DNA from: Silene noctiflora
Taxonomy: Eukaryota > Streptophyta > Magnoliopsida > Caryophyllales > Caryophyllaceae
Assembly: GCA_009801015.1 (NCBI GenBank)
Contig: VHZZ01000337.1
Coordinates: forward strand, 121,271-166,401
Reading direction: 5' to 3'
Length of the DNA stretch: 45,131 nucleotides
Shown here: positions 33,023 through 44,114 of the stretch, piece by piece
How the letters are laid out: every line of letters starts with the position of its first letter
Position numbering within the stretch: the first letter of the stretch is position 1
Program-made: the position numbers and the translations under genes
Notes under the pieces: generated by a model
The model's database searches: none
What the model saw: only the letters and a program-made list of their open reading frames with translations
Told to the model about the DNA's origin: nothing

Positions 33023-34183
33023 ACTTTGGTTTTGGTACAAAGGCCAAAGAAAGTGGAAGGAGTTAATTATAAGATAATAAGTAGATCAGATCGAGTATAG
33101 AGGATCCAATTTTCCATCAAAGGCATTCGTAAAATAAAAAGGCAAATAATTCACTATACACTCCAAAATAAAATAGACAAATAAATAATTGGGACGAAAA
33201 AAATACGTAATTGTTTTTCGAAATTTTTAAAGCGGTCTTTAAAAGTAGAGAGCAAATTTAGTGTTTTTCCCTTATAGTAAGGTGCTCTTTTCCATCTCTT
33301 TTTGTGCTCTTGGGGAAGAACATAGATCACCTTTAAAGGACGTTATTGTTTGTAAACTCATGTCTAACATCGACAATGTAAAAATTAAAGGTTATCGTAA
33401 TAAGAATCCACACCATGTAATATAGGGAAGGAACCCAAGAGTAAATTCGTGAGGCATGGCCTGAGTGGACAATATCCATACTATTATGGATGATTGATGG
33501 ATCATGAACACCAACGCAACAGAGACCCAACAAAAGATATCGACGCTTCCGCACAACACATATAACAAAAGTTCATCTTCATTTGATATATAACTATATA
33601 AGAGATAAGAGATTTAAACAAGGTTTAAAACCGTAAGTGATCTTAGATCCCAATCACTTTCTGCGAAAAAAAAAATCTCAATATCGTTTTCAACTAGTCA
33701 CGCAAGATTTAAAATCGTAAGTGATTTTAGAGCCCGATAATCACATTTTGTGAAAAAAAAAAATCTTAATATCATTTTCAACTAGGAGAAAAACAAAACT
33801 TTGTTTTCATAATAAAATTATAGAACGATAATTACTTAAATACGTTTGTATTGTCATAGATAGAAGCCAAATGGTCGACACTCGACAATATGAGTTGAAA
33901 TTCTTTCACAATGAAGGAAGGGGGAGATGGAGAGGAAAATAATTTATCGGTTATGGTAAATTGGTAACAAATATTCGTAATAATTTGATGATAACGAAAA
34001 TATGCGCTCGTATAGCAATACTCTGTAATTACCGTAACAATTTAACAAATATAAAAACTTGGGAGAGACGGTAAAAAACTAACAATTGCATATGCCGAGC
34101 GTAACCATTTCACTCATCCTCATAGAAACTTAGATATAAACATGAATTGCCATAAAACCGTTTTACACAAAAATTTGTCGAAT
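33023..34183. other. Intergenic with an 84-bp tandem duplication
   Basis: No gene recognised; the minus-strand frame 33333-33554 has no homology I can name. At about 33612-33790 a unit with AAACCGTAAGTGATCTTAGA, a poly(A) run and AATATCGTTTTCAACTAG is repeated with a period of 84 bp. Confidence 0.5.
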
Positions 34184-34690
34184 TCAACAATTTGGAATTA
34201 CAGTATCACCCAAATCCATCGAGGATTTACAAGACGAAGGTAGAGACGCATAACGAGAGGAAAAATCAGGAAAATAATAATCATCCTCTTCATCCAAATG
34301 ACCATTTTGCCCCTGACCCTCATCAAAATTACGAGCATAACTCAAAGGGTCATATCGGAATTTCGCAGGGGAAGGGTTTTTACCGTTCTTATTAAACCGC
34401 CGTAAAAAAGTTTTCCACCTGGGCCCCGCAATAATTTCGGACCACTCTCTAATCTTTTTAACTCCCTTTATTGGGCCGGCCCACCATTTCTTTTCGGTTT
34501 GGGCCGTTTGTTGTAGTTTTTCCCAAACGGATACTGAGGATGTTGACCCGTATCTGATTTGCCTCGTCCGTGACCGAAAACATGGGAAACATGCACAGTA
34601 ACGGGTACGGGTTGTGAATGATTCCATAACAATGTCGTCCTCTTCGAGTTCGAATTGTTGTGATGTTGTCGCTTCTGGTTCCTTTGACAT
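34184..34690 (-). CDS. Small plant protein of unnamed family, copy B (168 aa, intronless)
   Basis: Paralog of the gene at 24049-24567 and equally unnamed. I set the start at the second in-frame ATG (34688-34690, MSKEPEATTS) because it lines up with copy A; the ATG at 34721 would add 11 residues (MYCLYVSLTKT) with no counterpart. The blocks in order are an acidic stretch, a cysteine cluster RYCACFPCFRSR, a Ser-rich stretch, then EKKWWAGPIKGVKKIREWSE followed by IIAGPRWKTFLRRFNKN, then FRYDPLSYARNFDEG, GQNGHLDEE, DFSSRYA and SSMDLG. The spacing between blocks varies, while the blocks themselves hardly change, which is what selection on a protein would give. No signal peptide or membrane helix. 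Function unknown. Confidence 0.85.
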   Translation of the reverse strand: MSKEPEATTSQQFELEEDDIVMESFTTRTRYCACFPCFRSRTRQIRYGSTSSVSVWEKLQQTAQTEKKWWAGPIKGVKKIREWSEIIAGPRWKTFLRRFNKNGKNPSPAKFRYDPLSYARNFDEGQGQNGHLDEEDDYYFPDFSSRYASLPSSCKSSMDLGDTVIPNC

Positions 34691-35679
34691 TGTTTTTGTT
34701 AATGAGACGTAAAGACAGTACAATATTTTTACAAACTACGTAAAATATAAGTGAGGTTTATAATAGTTGCTTTATTATTTAGTGAAAAGGCGCGTGCAAG
34801 TGAAGTTTGTTATATCGGGAAAAGGAATTTGAACCGCAGAGAATATAATAAGGAAAATGCGGGATAGGTTTGTGGGTCGATAAAGCGGCCTAAAAGCCAA
34901 TATAATTTGTTTGTTTGATAATAGTTGTTTTTTATTAGTTGCTGAAAAGGCGCATGCAAATGAAATGAATTTTGTTATAGTAGGGAGGGGTGCAAAGGTT
35001 TATATAATTTGGACGATAAAGGGGACGGAGATCGGAACCTCGGAAAATGTAACAAGGAGAATAATTGGGATTTGAGAAAGAGGAGAAAGTAAGGGAAGAG
35101 TATATAAGAAGGGTTGACAGTAAAAATAAGGCTGGAAAAAATGGGTGGAAATTAGTAGGATTTGAAGGGTGGATGTATCAAACTAGTTTGGCACAGCCAA
35201 AAGTATTTGTTATTTCTAAATTTGATCAATTGCATTCTCTCTTACCTAATATACGGAATCAAATACATCAATGACGCATTTACAGGGTTCGAACACGAGA
35301 CATCTGGCTAAGGTAGAACCACAGCCGCGAGTTGACCTTTGGTATTGAAAGAGCTAATAAACATACATAAAAAGACTAGTTTTGAAGGAAGTCTTTTTTT
35401 TTTTACTTCTTTTCGAGTAAGGGGGAATATTTACAGAAAGGACCATCTCGACAAATTAGCATGGCGGTTTGAAAAAACTTTCTGTGATCTCTACTGTATC
35501 TCCCTGTATGAGAAAAGATTCATGAAAAAAAAAACATATACAAACCAATTTTTGTTATCCAGTAAGCCGAACCCACCCATATCGACATTTAAACCTGAAA
35601 ACCTAAGACTACCCGAGATTAATGGATTACCATGCCAACCCGAGAAGAAACACAAATGGTTTTCGGTGCACCAAATGTG
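34691..35679. other. Upstream region of copy B with a duplicated segment
   Basis: ATAATAGTTG...GTGAAAAGGCGCGTGCAAGTGA at about 34760 is repeated as ATAATAGTTG...CTGAAAAGGCGCATGCAAATGA at about 34918 (period ~158 bp), so part of the probable promoter of the minus-strand gene is doubled. Around 35288, GGGTTCGAACACGAGACATC looks like an inverted tRNA-type B box, possibly a SINE relic. 35600-35679 is probably TPS 3' UTR. The plus-strand frame 35065-35274 is not supported. Confidence 0.5.
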
Positions 35680-38600
35680 TCAAATAGAAGGGCTCTCGAA
35701 GGAGACTTGAGTGAGTTGAGTCTGTAGGATGAGGTCGGGTTTTTCACACGAACCATTTGCTAACCCTTCGATTAGTTTCATGACATGCTGAGTGTCGTTC
35801 AAGTAATACTTGGCTTTGCTTGGTTTTTGACCGACAGTGCAAGCGAAAATCTCAGGAGGAACAGGCCAAGATGAGCAAGACGCTTTGCTTAGTATACTCT
35901 CGAACATGTCTTCGTCTGAACGATCATCTCCTATGCACAACAGGAAATCTGGACGGTTTCCGTTATCTGTCAGGGCAGAAAGTACCTTCTCTGTTACCAG
36001 GCCTTTACTAACTCCCTGCAGGTTACGAGAAGTCAGATACTATACGAAGTCCATAACCGTTGCATTAGTAAATCTTGTACGAGACTGTCTCAAAGTGAGA
36101 CAGACTCCTACAACTCTACAAGTATGTGTAAGTTTGTAAGGTGGAATGTTTCGTACCTGTGGCTTAACTTCCACGATATTATGACCCCGGCTAACAACAA
36201 CTGGCTCATTGGCAAGGACATTTTCAAGGTGATCCAACAACTCTTTGGCTTGACAAGAGCCGAAATCAGGATCTGCGTCTTGATGATGCCATACTAAGGC
36301 ACTCTCCTTAGTCTCTATATAAGAACCGTCGGTTGCCTCAGTATAAAGCTGCATCACAGGTTCTGCCATTTTCTTCCAATCATTATCAGCAGTTATGGGG
36401 CTTGTTTCCCAGTCAAGGTTCTTGTTCCATCTACACAACCAGAGAACTTTTATCGGACTTTCCAAAAATAAAAGGACAGTCCAAAGAAATGAAGACCAGC
36501 CATAACTCTACCTCTGGTTTTTTCTATAAAATTGCTCTCACATTTCGAAGTACCCTCTTCAATCTTTAATACATAATAAAATAATATTTATTATAGAAAT
36601 ATAATCTCATGTTCTCTACTAATCTAATGATTCAAGTTCCATTATTTTCCTGGATAATTCTTTATGAAATTGGACATTGAATCACTACTTAGAACCGACT
36701 TATATCAAAAACGGATGAGTAGCGCAGAAACATATGCTGAAATTGCAAGACAACACAATTAGCATACCTCAAGAAGTAACCATGTTCAGCAGCCAATCCC
36801 AGCTTGTCACAAGGGGAGAACCATTCACCAAGTGAATCTCTTCCCCTGCCACTTACAATGAAAACAGTGTTCATCGGGTCATCAGAAAGGGTGTTCAGTA
36901 GAGAAATGAGTTCACGACTAGGGCTCTTAACAATTGACATATCGGATACAACAGTTCCGTCATAATCCAAAAAGATCGCCCTACTCTTTGTCTTCTTATA
37001 TGCCGAGACAATATAATCAACCGAGAGCTTCCTAAAAGACGGGGAAAGAGCAATGACACGGAAACCCAGCCCGAACCCGATCCCCCAGCATCGTTTGCTG
37101 TAGTGATCCTTACAAGCCCGTTCCAAATCCTGAACAAAACTTCTAGACCAATACTCCACATCATGAGAGCTAACATATCGGTAATGCTTCTCGTGCCTTA
37201 GCTCCTTCTCTATATCTTTCATACTTATGGCCATCTTTATTGCATCTGATACCGCCTCAATGTTCCACGGGTTGACACGAATAGCACCGCTAAGAGACGG
37301 AGAGCAACCTATGAACTCTGAGACAACAAGCATACTAGAACGAGGATTTCCGGGGGAAATTGAATTTCCCATTGCCTTGTCAATCTCTGCAGATCCTTGC
37401 CTGCATATGATGTACTCATACGGAATTAGGTTCATCCCGTCCCTCACAGCATTCACAATGCAACATTCTGCAATTGAATAATAGGCAGTCTTCTCAAAGA
37501 GTGTCAAAGGGTGATCAATCAAAACTACGGGTTCATATCCCGGAGAACCATACTTCTTGTTAATCCTCTTTGTAATTGAATATGTCTCTGATTTTGCTTC
37601 CTGAACATCCTTCCCTGTACTTCTTGCCGGGTTTACAATTTGTACCAAGACCAGTTTTCCTTGCAATCCACGGTGTTGCTGCAAAAGGTGCTCCATTGCT
37701 AGCAATTTGAGACTAATGCCCTTAAATATGTCCATGTCATCAACCCCAACTATCATCTTTTTCCCCTTGAACTGTTCTTGAATAGATTTGAACTTAATAG
37801 ATGCTGAAGGATGGTTCATTGCAGTTTCAAGGTGGTTAAGGTGAATACCGACAGGTAAAATCTTAACATACACGGTTCGACCAAAATAATCGATCCCAAG
37901 ATATCCCCGCTTCGACTCATAGTCCAGCCCTAGCAGCCGGCTACAACACGAAAGAAAATGTCGAGCATAATCGAATGTATGAAAGCCAACTAGATCTGAG
38001 TTTAGAAATGCTTTCAGAATTTCATCTCTCACTGGCAAAGTCCGATAGATCTCCGATGAGGGAAATGGACTATGGAGGAAAAAACCCAACTTGACCCGGT
38101 AAAACCGCCTTCTTAAGAAAGTGGGTAAGAGCATAAGATGATAGTCATGAACCCAAACAAGGTCATCCTCGGGGTTCAGGATCTCGACAACCTTATCAGC
38201 AAACTTCTTGTTCGCGGAAACATAGGCTTGCCAGAGAGACCTGTCAAACCTACATCCGTGATCAAGGGACATCGGCAACATATAATGAAAAAGAGGCCAC
38301 AGATATTGCTTGCAGAACCCATGGTAAAATTTCTTTTGCAAATCTGATGGTAGAAAGGTAGGCACGCAATGAAACTCCTTGAGCAATCTCGCAGCGACTT
38401 CCTCCTGTTCGGAGGGGTCCACATCCACCTTCAAAGATCCAACATAAAAAACTTCGGTTCCAGGAGGAAAACCATCTTTCAGATGTAAGTAAAGTGAATC
38501 ATCGTCTAGACTTAAACTCCATATACCGAATTTAGGGTCTTTCTTAGCGTTTATAGGGAGGAAATTTGCTACTATAATTTTTCTTTCACGATAAGTAGAT

Positions 38601-38767
38601 GAAGAAGCGCCAAACCCACAATCACTGTTGTGAGCAGAGTCTTCTTCGGGTATAACACCAGGAACAGTCATCACCCGCGGAAGGCTTCTGGGAGTCGCAG
38701 GCATATCTAGGAATCCGCCAGCTGAAGCTGCCAAGTCCATAAAGCTCGTATACGATCTTGATGCCAT
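35680..38767 (-). CDS. TPS9-like: Class II trehalose-6-phosphate synthase, TPS9/TPS10 type (869 aa)
   Basis: A two-domain protein: an N-terminal glycosyltransferase-20 (TPS-like) domain and a C-terminal trehalose-phosphatase-like domain. Class II members generally lack clear enzyme activity and act in trehalose-6-phosphate/SnRK1 signalling. Exons on the minus strand are 38767-36768, 36430-36157 and 36015-35680, joined in phases 2 and 0; the introns (337 and 141 bp) are GT-AG. The N-terminus (MASRSYTSFMDLA, then RSLPRVMTVPG and ERKIIVANFLP) is typical of class II. FLHSPFPSSEIYRTLPVRDE and GVDDMDIFKGISLKLLAME mark the synthase domain. The phosphatase motifs are LDYDGTVVSD (Asp601/Asp603) and GDDRSDEDMFE (about 787-797). 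The C-terminal QVSFES resembles TPS9. The ATG at 38767 follows a splice acceptor by 2 bp, so in-frame codons further upstream are intronic. Confidence 0.95.
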
Positions 38768-40830
38768 GGCTGGAAAAATATGCCGAGTTATCATAAATAT
38801 TGCTCATGAAATAAATACAGACAATTATGAATCTATGAGTACTTGTGAAACTGTTCATGAGATAAAAAGCGGAAAAAAATCGATAACTTAATTTTACAGT
38901 ATGAAAGCAAAACATGAAGTAAAAAAAAAAAGTCTTTTCGAAAAACAAGTAAATTCGAAAAACAGTTGTACTATATCCATGGCCTCCTTAAAGCACAAAA
39001 AAGAAGACAGACATCAGCTAATCAGCATGATTGATCAAAAGAAATAAAACCAGTCACGACTGAAACATCGGAGTCCAATAAATCATTTTTCTTACAACCT
39101 AAGAGTTTGATTTTACCCATAGAAAAGAATGCTAAGATTAAAAGTAAAGGATTGGAAGAACAAAAAGTCAAGAAAATACCAATCTCAAACTATACAGTTC
39201 AAACATCACAATCAAATTGGTAAAATATACAAGAAAATAACATGCAAAACATCATAGGACTGCAGACATAATACGGTTACATTAATACGACAACGATTAC
39301 TGTATTTAGAAGGCAGATGAACAACAAATGCAGGCATACAAAATAACACAGACTTGCAGATACTAATCAATGATGAAATTCTATGGAACACAGATAACAA
39401 AGAAAATAGCTGACAAGCCTTCTCACTTTCATCTCATACTAAACACAATACAAGATCAAATCGAAGAAGAAATACCTTAACTAAGCGAAAAATGAATGAT
39501 GGGGGCTTAAAATGCTGTAAAAAGAATGCAAGGATGATCGATCCCTCACGATATACTAGCCATATATATAACCACTTAGCCTTTCAATGCATACCATGAA
39601 CCACACTTTTTTCCATACCAAAATTGCTTAATCACATTCCTTTCGTTCTTATCATAACTTACTCGTTACGGCCGTTATGGATAGCCGTTACACTGAACAT
39701 TTTCCTTGTGTGACCATGATTCATCCTTATCTTAGATTATGAAGAATCATATAAATTCTGTCATTAAACTAGTTGTGCCATATAGCTTATCAAATTGATT
39801 TGGTCTTGCATCAAATTTGAACTGGTTGGCATGACAGAATTTTCGATATTATTAAACATGACATGCTATCCATTTTGTTGAAAAAATCTCTTTAATGTGA
39901 TCTCCAAAATTCGTTTCGACGAATCGAATAAAAGATGCAACCTTTGACAATTGAAAGGCAGATCTTCCAAGTAAGGTAATGCACCTCCTGAGATTGCTTA
40001 CTTAGAAACAAAATACGAAGTACTAAAACGACAAAAAATCCTTCAATTTTAAATCCCTCTACTATTCGGTCTATCTAAACGGTATTGAGCTATCATAAGC
40101 TCTCTAACAGAAAACCACAAACTTCTTGCTAAACTTACTCGCACAACATAGACATCCGTTGTACGCATACAACCAAGTCATTAACTAACTTATGAAACGA
40201 GTTACTCCGTATATAATACGAAATGAGTCTATTACGCACTTACGTGCATACAACCGACTAATACTCTATATCGAGGAAAATATAAATAAACACTCACCCC
40301 CCAGAAATAGTACCTAGGATATCTTTCAACTACCATTGATCCAAAAGAGAGAAAATGACACATTTGAAAGATAAGGAAAACAAAATCCAAAAGAAATTAT
40401 CTTTCTTTGTTACAAATAAAAGACTAAAACTTACAAGTAACTCCTCCGTCCTCCGTCCTCCGTCCCAATCATTTGTTTAACTTTGATTAAAATACCCGTC
40501 ACTAACAGGATAAATATGTAGAAATAGCTACCAAAAGACCCTCACTTATCAAGTTATCCATGATATCAGAAAAATAAGAAAGCAACAACAAGAATGTTTG
40601 CCAAGAGTTTTGATCCCCCACTTCTACTTTGAACTGTCTTTCTTTCAACCCTTCAGAAACCCAAATGGTGGTCCCACAATGGAGGACCCCTAACCATATA
40701 CTTGTAGTTTAACACCACCACGAAAATCCAAGTTTTAAAAAAAATATAAAAAATGCACAACTATTTACAGCTCATCACCAAAATGGCATGGTTGATTCAA
40801 GACTGAAGACCTCATTCCAAACGACATTAC

Positions 40831-40895
40831 TCCAGTGCCTCAATGACTCTCGCAAATTGCAGGATAAGGGGGTCGGATGTACGCAACCTTAATTA
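40831..40895 (-). mobile_element. SINE-like 3' fragment in the TPS leader intron
   Basis: CAGTGCCTCAATGACTCTCG, then CAAATTGCAGGATAAGGGGG, then TCGGATGTACGCAACCTTA. Inverted, this matches the motif repeated in RDR2 intron 1 and resembles the 3' half of Au-type plant SINEs. Confidence 0.45.
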
Positions 40896-41051
40896 CACCC
40901 AAATTAATCATGCAAAAAATTTTATATATAATTGGAAACAAAAAAAAAGAGTAAAAATTAATGATTGAAGAAGTTTACAGAACTGGGTATTGCTGAAAAA
41001 CATATAAATGGAAATTAATGCATGATATACAGTAACATAAACAAGAACAGT

Positions 41052-41436
41052 AAAAAAAAAAAAAAAAAAAAAAAACTGAAAACAAAACCCATGATTCAAG
41101 AAACTTACATAGCTGGATTTACATAGAAACAAATGTGTAATGAAAATTATACCCATACTCCGTCTCGATCATTTATTTACCTTTGATTAAAAATACTGTT
41201 TGTCCCTTAGAATGAATATACGAGTAAAAAGGTAAACAAATGACTGAGACGGAAAGAGTATTACATAGCTGAAAACAAAACCCATGATTCAAGAAAACTT
41301 ACATAGCTGGATTTACAGAAAAATAAATGTGTAATGACAAATTAAAGATACGATATCATTTGTTTACCTTTGATTAAAATAACTCTCGACCCATAAAATG
41401 AATGTGTACAAGTGACTGAGACGGAATGAGTATTAC
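41052..41436. repeat. 193-bp tandem duplication carrying a MITE, after a poly(A) run
   Basis: CTGAAAACAAAACCCATGAT starts units at 41076 and 41269; both continue with CTTACATAGCTGGATTTACA and end in GAGACGGAA(A/T)GAGTATTA. The first unit is preceded by about 24 A residues (41052-41075). The second unit is slightly shortened. Confidence 0.85.
41158..41258. mobile_element. Stowaway-like MITE within the duplicated unit
   Basis: CTCCGTCTCGATCATTTATT at the left pairs with the complement of AAATGACTGAGACGGAAAGAG at the right, flanked by TA. A second, end-eroded copy lies at about 41345-41433, made by the tandem duplication. A further lone left end (CTCCGTCCCAATCATTTGTT) is near 40460. Confidence 0.7.
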
Positions 41437-41528
41437 TGCTATTTATTAAAAATGGGAATAACATTTTACCTGAAACTGATCAAAAAGTGGGAGTTGAAAC
41501 AGCTGGATTAAATGGAATAAGGTAATAC

Positions 41529-41710
41529 CTTTCATCAATCTCTATAGAGAGAAAGATTATAAGAAGAAGAAGAAGATAAGGATGAAAAAAATGTAAACTT
41601 TTCCCAAGAAAAACAACAAGAAGAAAATGTTATCATGATTATCATTACTATGACTTATATATCATTGAAAATGAGAGAAATTAAGGAAGAAGAAAGACAT
41701 AGAGACAAAA
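41529..41710 (-). other. Probable non-coding first exon (5' leader) of the TPS gene
   Basis: Minus-strand sequence rich in TTCTTCTTC and CTCTCT tracts, ending at a clear donor. It starts about 30 bp below a TATATATATATAA box at 41743-41756. The exact start is inferred. Confidence 0.5.
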
Positions 41711-41742
41711 GATTAGATAAAGTGAAGATCTTTGTTAACTAA

Positions 41743-41756
41743 TTATATATATATAA
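41743..41756 (-). promoter_or_regulatory. Probable TPS TATA box
   Basis: TTATATATATATAA upstream of the CT-rich leader, reading towards TPS. Confidence 0.5.
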
Positions 41757-42033
41757 ACATAATAATTAATAATTTAATTATATTATTATATATAATGTTT
41801 AAAAGATCAAATCTTTAATGGGTTTTACTTAATTTTGATGATGGAAGAGTAAAAAATGTTGGGTTTTATTTTAATATATTTGTTGATTTATTTAATATTT
41901 AATTAAAAAAAGGAAAAGGGAAAAGATTATTGGATAAACATGGAAGTGAAAGAAAGTTGGATGAGATAAGTGCTATATATATATATTTTCTAGGAATAAA
42001 GTGAGTTAGGTTGAGAAGTGTGAACTAGTATAG

Positions 42034-42274
42034 CAATTCACGGACTATACAACCAGTTGTACCTGCTGTACGGTGTAGAATCTGAGTTTTTTAATAAAGT
42101 ATCCGAGTTTTATCTTAAAGAATATGAGCTTTATTAAAAAGTATATGATCTCATCCATTTACACATTAAAAATATAAACTTTGCATTAGCTCAGAAAAAA
42201 TACATATAAGCTCGAATTCTTATAACTTGGTTGTATAATGCTTATATACAACTGGATGTATAATCTTATTTATG
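42034..42274 (+). mobile_element. Dispersed MITE family M, copy 3
   Basis: About 241 bp from CAATTCACGGACTATACAAC to TGGATGTATAATCTTATTTA, same orientation as copy 2 and highly similar to it throughout (GTGTAGAATCTGAG, AATATGAGCTTTATTA, TACATATAAGCTCGAA). Confidence 0.75.
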
Positions 42275-42483
42275 CAAGTGTAGAGTTTCACAAATTTTTG
42301 TATAAGACGGCTTTATTTGTCCGTATGAATAAAATAAAAACCGATTTATAAAATGAAAAATAAAAAAAAATTATCATTAAAATTGACTTATTACGGCCAA
42401 TACTAAGGGAGATTAATTGTTCTCCACATTATTAATTTTTGATTTTGTTTTATAAATACAAATAATTAATGATTTTAAATACT

Positions 42484-43690
42484 TTTAGTCCTTATCCTGG
42501 CGAGGCCGAAAGCAATTAAACACACATTCAAATCAATTTAGATGGTGTTTTCATTAAATGGTGATTTATTGTTTTAGAGATCGAAAATGAAAAGATTTCG
42601 TTTTAGAGTATCTTTGCGGTATTTGTTGTTGATCTTAAACTCGGATAAAAATAAAAGTTGTTGATTTGTAATTGCCTCATTTTTCTTACGTCTCTTTTAT
42701 AATTATTTAGTTATAAATTATATTATGGTCTTAATTAAGGTTTTTATTTACTTTAATCATTCTTTTTTCGTTTTCCAATTCAATGTTTTTAGTTTTTTTT
42801 TTTAAAACACATTTTGTAGATCCTAGTCCTAATCCCGACAAGACCAAAAGCAATGTAATACACGGTAAACTCATTTTAGATAGTGTTTGCATTAAATGAT
42901 GATATATGTTTTAAGGAAATGAAACCATTTCGTATGTGACGGTTTTTATTATATTTGTTGTTGATCTTAAACACGGATAAAAGATAAAAGTTGTTGATCT
43001 ATAATGATCATGTTATTTTTTAATGTCTCTTTTACATTTGTATAATTATAGTTATTATAATCTTAATGAAAGTAACATATACGAATGTGTCTACGATATA
43101 CCTGTTTAACCCTAATAATTCTTTAATTTTTTTTTTCTCTTTTCTTTTTTTCATTCTTTTTTATTCATTTTTTACAATTATCAAGGCCAAAAGCAACTAA
43201 ATTCATATTTTATTAAACTCATTTTGGATAGTGTTTTCATTAAATGTTAATTTAATGTTCAAGGAAAGTTTTTTTTTTTTTTTTATATGAGCGTCATATT
43301 TATTGTTGATCTTAGAATTAAGGTAAGAGACGATACTTGTTACGGGTTAAAGTTGTTATACTAAAATTTATTCTTAATTCTCTAATTTCAACATTTTCAT
43401 AACACTAGTTAACATAATTGTAATCTTAATTAAAGCAACACATATGAATATGTTAATGTTGTAGTGCACCTAGTGATGAAGTCAGAATTCAAGTTCTTTT
43501 TTTTTTTTTTTTTTGTGTGTTCGAATTTTTTTGGAAACTCTAACTAAAAATTCCGGAAATTTCATATGTCGAAGGGTCAAGCACCCTGCTAGCCCCCCCT
43601 AACTCCACCACTGTGTTGCACCTACTCAACCCTAATCATTCAGTTTAGTCGACTTTTCAATTTTTTACCTCATTTTCCCAACTAAATTTA
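42484..43690. repeat. Second tandem repeat, ~340-bp unit, three copies
   Basis: GAGGCCGAAAGCAATT at about 42500, AGACCAAAAGCAATG at 42840 and AGGCCAAAAGCAACT at 43184 give periods of about 340 bp. Each is followed by AGTGTTTTCATTAAATG, TTTGTTGTTGATCTTA, AAAGTTGTTGAT and, near the end, CAACCCTAATCATTC. It shares no landmarks with the 311-bp satellite. The third copy is interrupted by an hAT-like element. Confidence 0.8.
43471..43613. mobile_element. hAT-like element, copy 3 (143 bp), inside the 340-bp repeat
   Basis: Left TAGTGATGAAGTCAG pairs with the complement of CTAACTCCACCACTG. Flanks TAGTGCACC and TGTTGCACC are near-identical, consistent with an aged target duplication of about 8-9 bp. 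Sequence on the two sides continues the 340-bp unit without loss. It lacks the tRNA-like core of copies 1 and 2. Confidence 0.6.
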
Positions 43691-43795
43691 TATATCAAAA
43701 AGTAATAAATCACCTTGAATAATAAGAGGAAAAGTAAATTACACTCATGCATAATAAATTTGGAAGATTTCTGTTGTAACTTGTAATAATATTCT

Positions 43796-44114
43796 AAGGC
43801 CTCGTTTGGTTGATACGGGAATTAAATTGATGTGTTAATTTGCAATGCACTGGAGTTTAATTCCTACATTAAAATTCATGGGAATTACAATAATTCGTTT
43901 GGTTGCCATGTTGGAGTTCTATTTTCCTAGGAATTTCCAATGACCATGAGGGGGGTAGGTAGTTAAATTCCCCCATCATGTAGGAGTTGGAAACTCCTAG
44001 GAATTTTAAACTCCCCATTTTATAAAAAATGGGGTAACCAAACAACCTTTAAAAATCTCAATTCATGGGATTCTAGAATTCCCATGAATTGAGTGAGTAA
44101 CCAAACGAAGCCTT
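43796..44114. mobile_element. MITE with AAGGCCTCGTTTGGTT ends
   Basis: Left AAGGCCTCGTTTGGTTGATA pairs with the complement of GTAACCAAACGAAGCCTT at the right. The interior has several AGGAATTTCCA/GGAGTTGGAAACTCC foldbacks. Probably PIF/Harbinger or hAT type. 319 bp. Confidence 0.65.

Larger units (their letters stand above)
38770..41528 (-). other. Probable 5' leader intron of the TPS gene
   Basis: On the minus strand, TTTTTCCAG ends immediately before CCATGG of the TPS start, a strong acceptor. GATGAAAG|GTATTACC at 41529/41528 is a good donor at the end of a pyrimidine-rich sequence. Another possible donor, TTAAG|GTATTTCTTC, lies near 39477, so an alternative leader exon may exist. A long leader intron is common in class II TPS genes. 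It holds a SINE-like fragment (40831-40890), Stowaway relics and a tandem duplication. Confidence 0.6.

Noticed and set aside
35065..35274. Plus-strand frame of 69 codons
   Set aside because: Hydrophilic with no known domain, and it sits in a region of partial repeats; no support beyond being open.
35280..35335. tRNA gene near GGGTTCGAACACGAGACATC
   Set aside because: Only a B-box-like sequence is visible; no full cloverleaf could be drawn. Most likely a SINE relic.
38768..38794. Upstream extension of the TPS frame (start at 38794)
   Set aside because: A splice acceptor lies just before the conserved MASRS start, so the extra nine codons are intronic.
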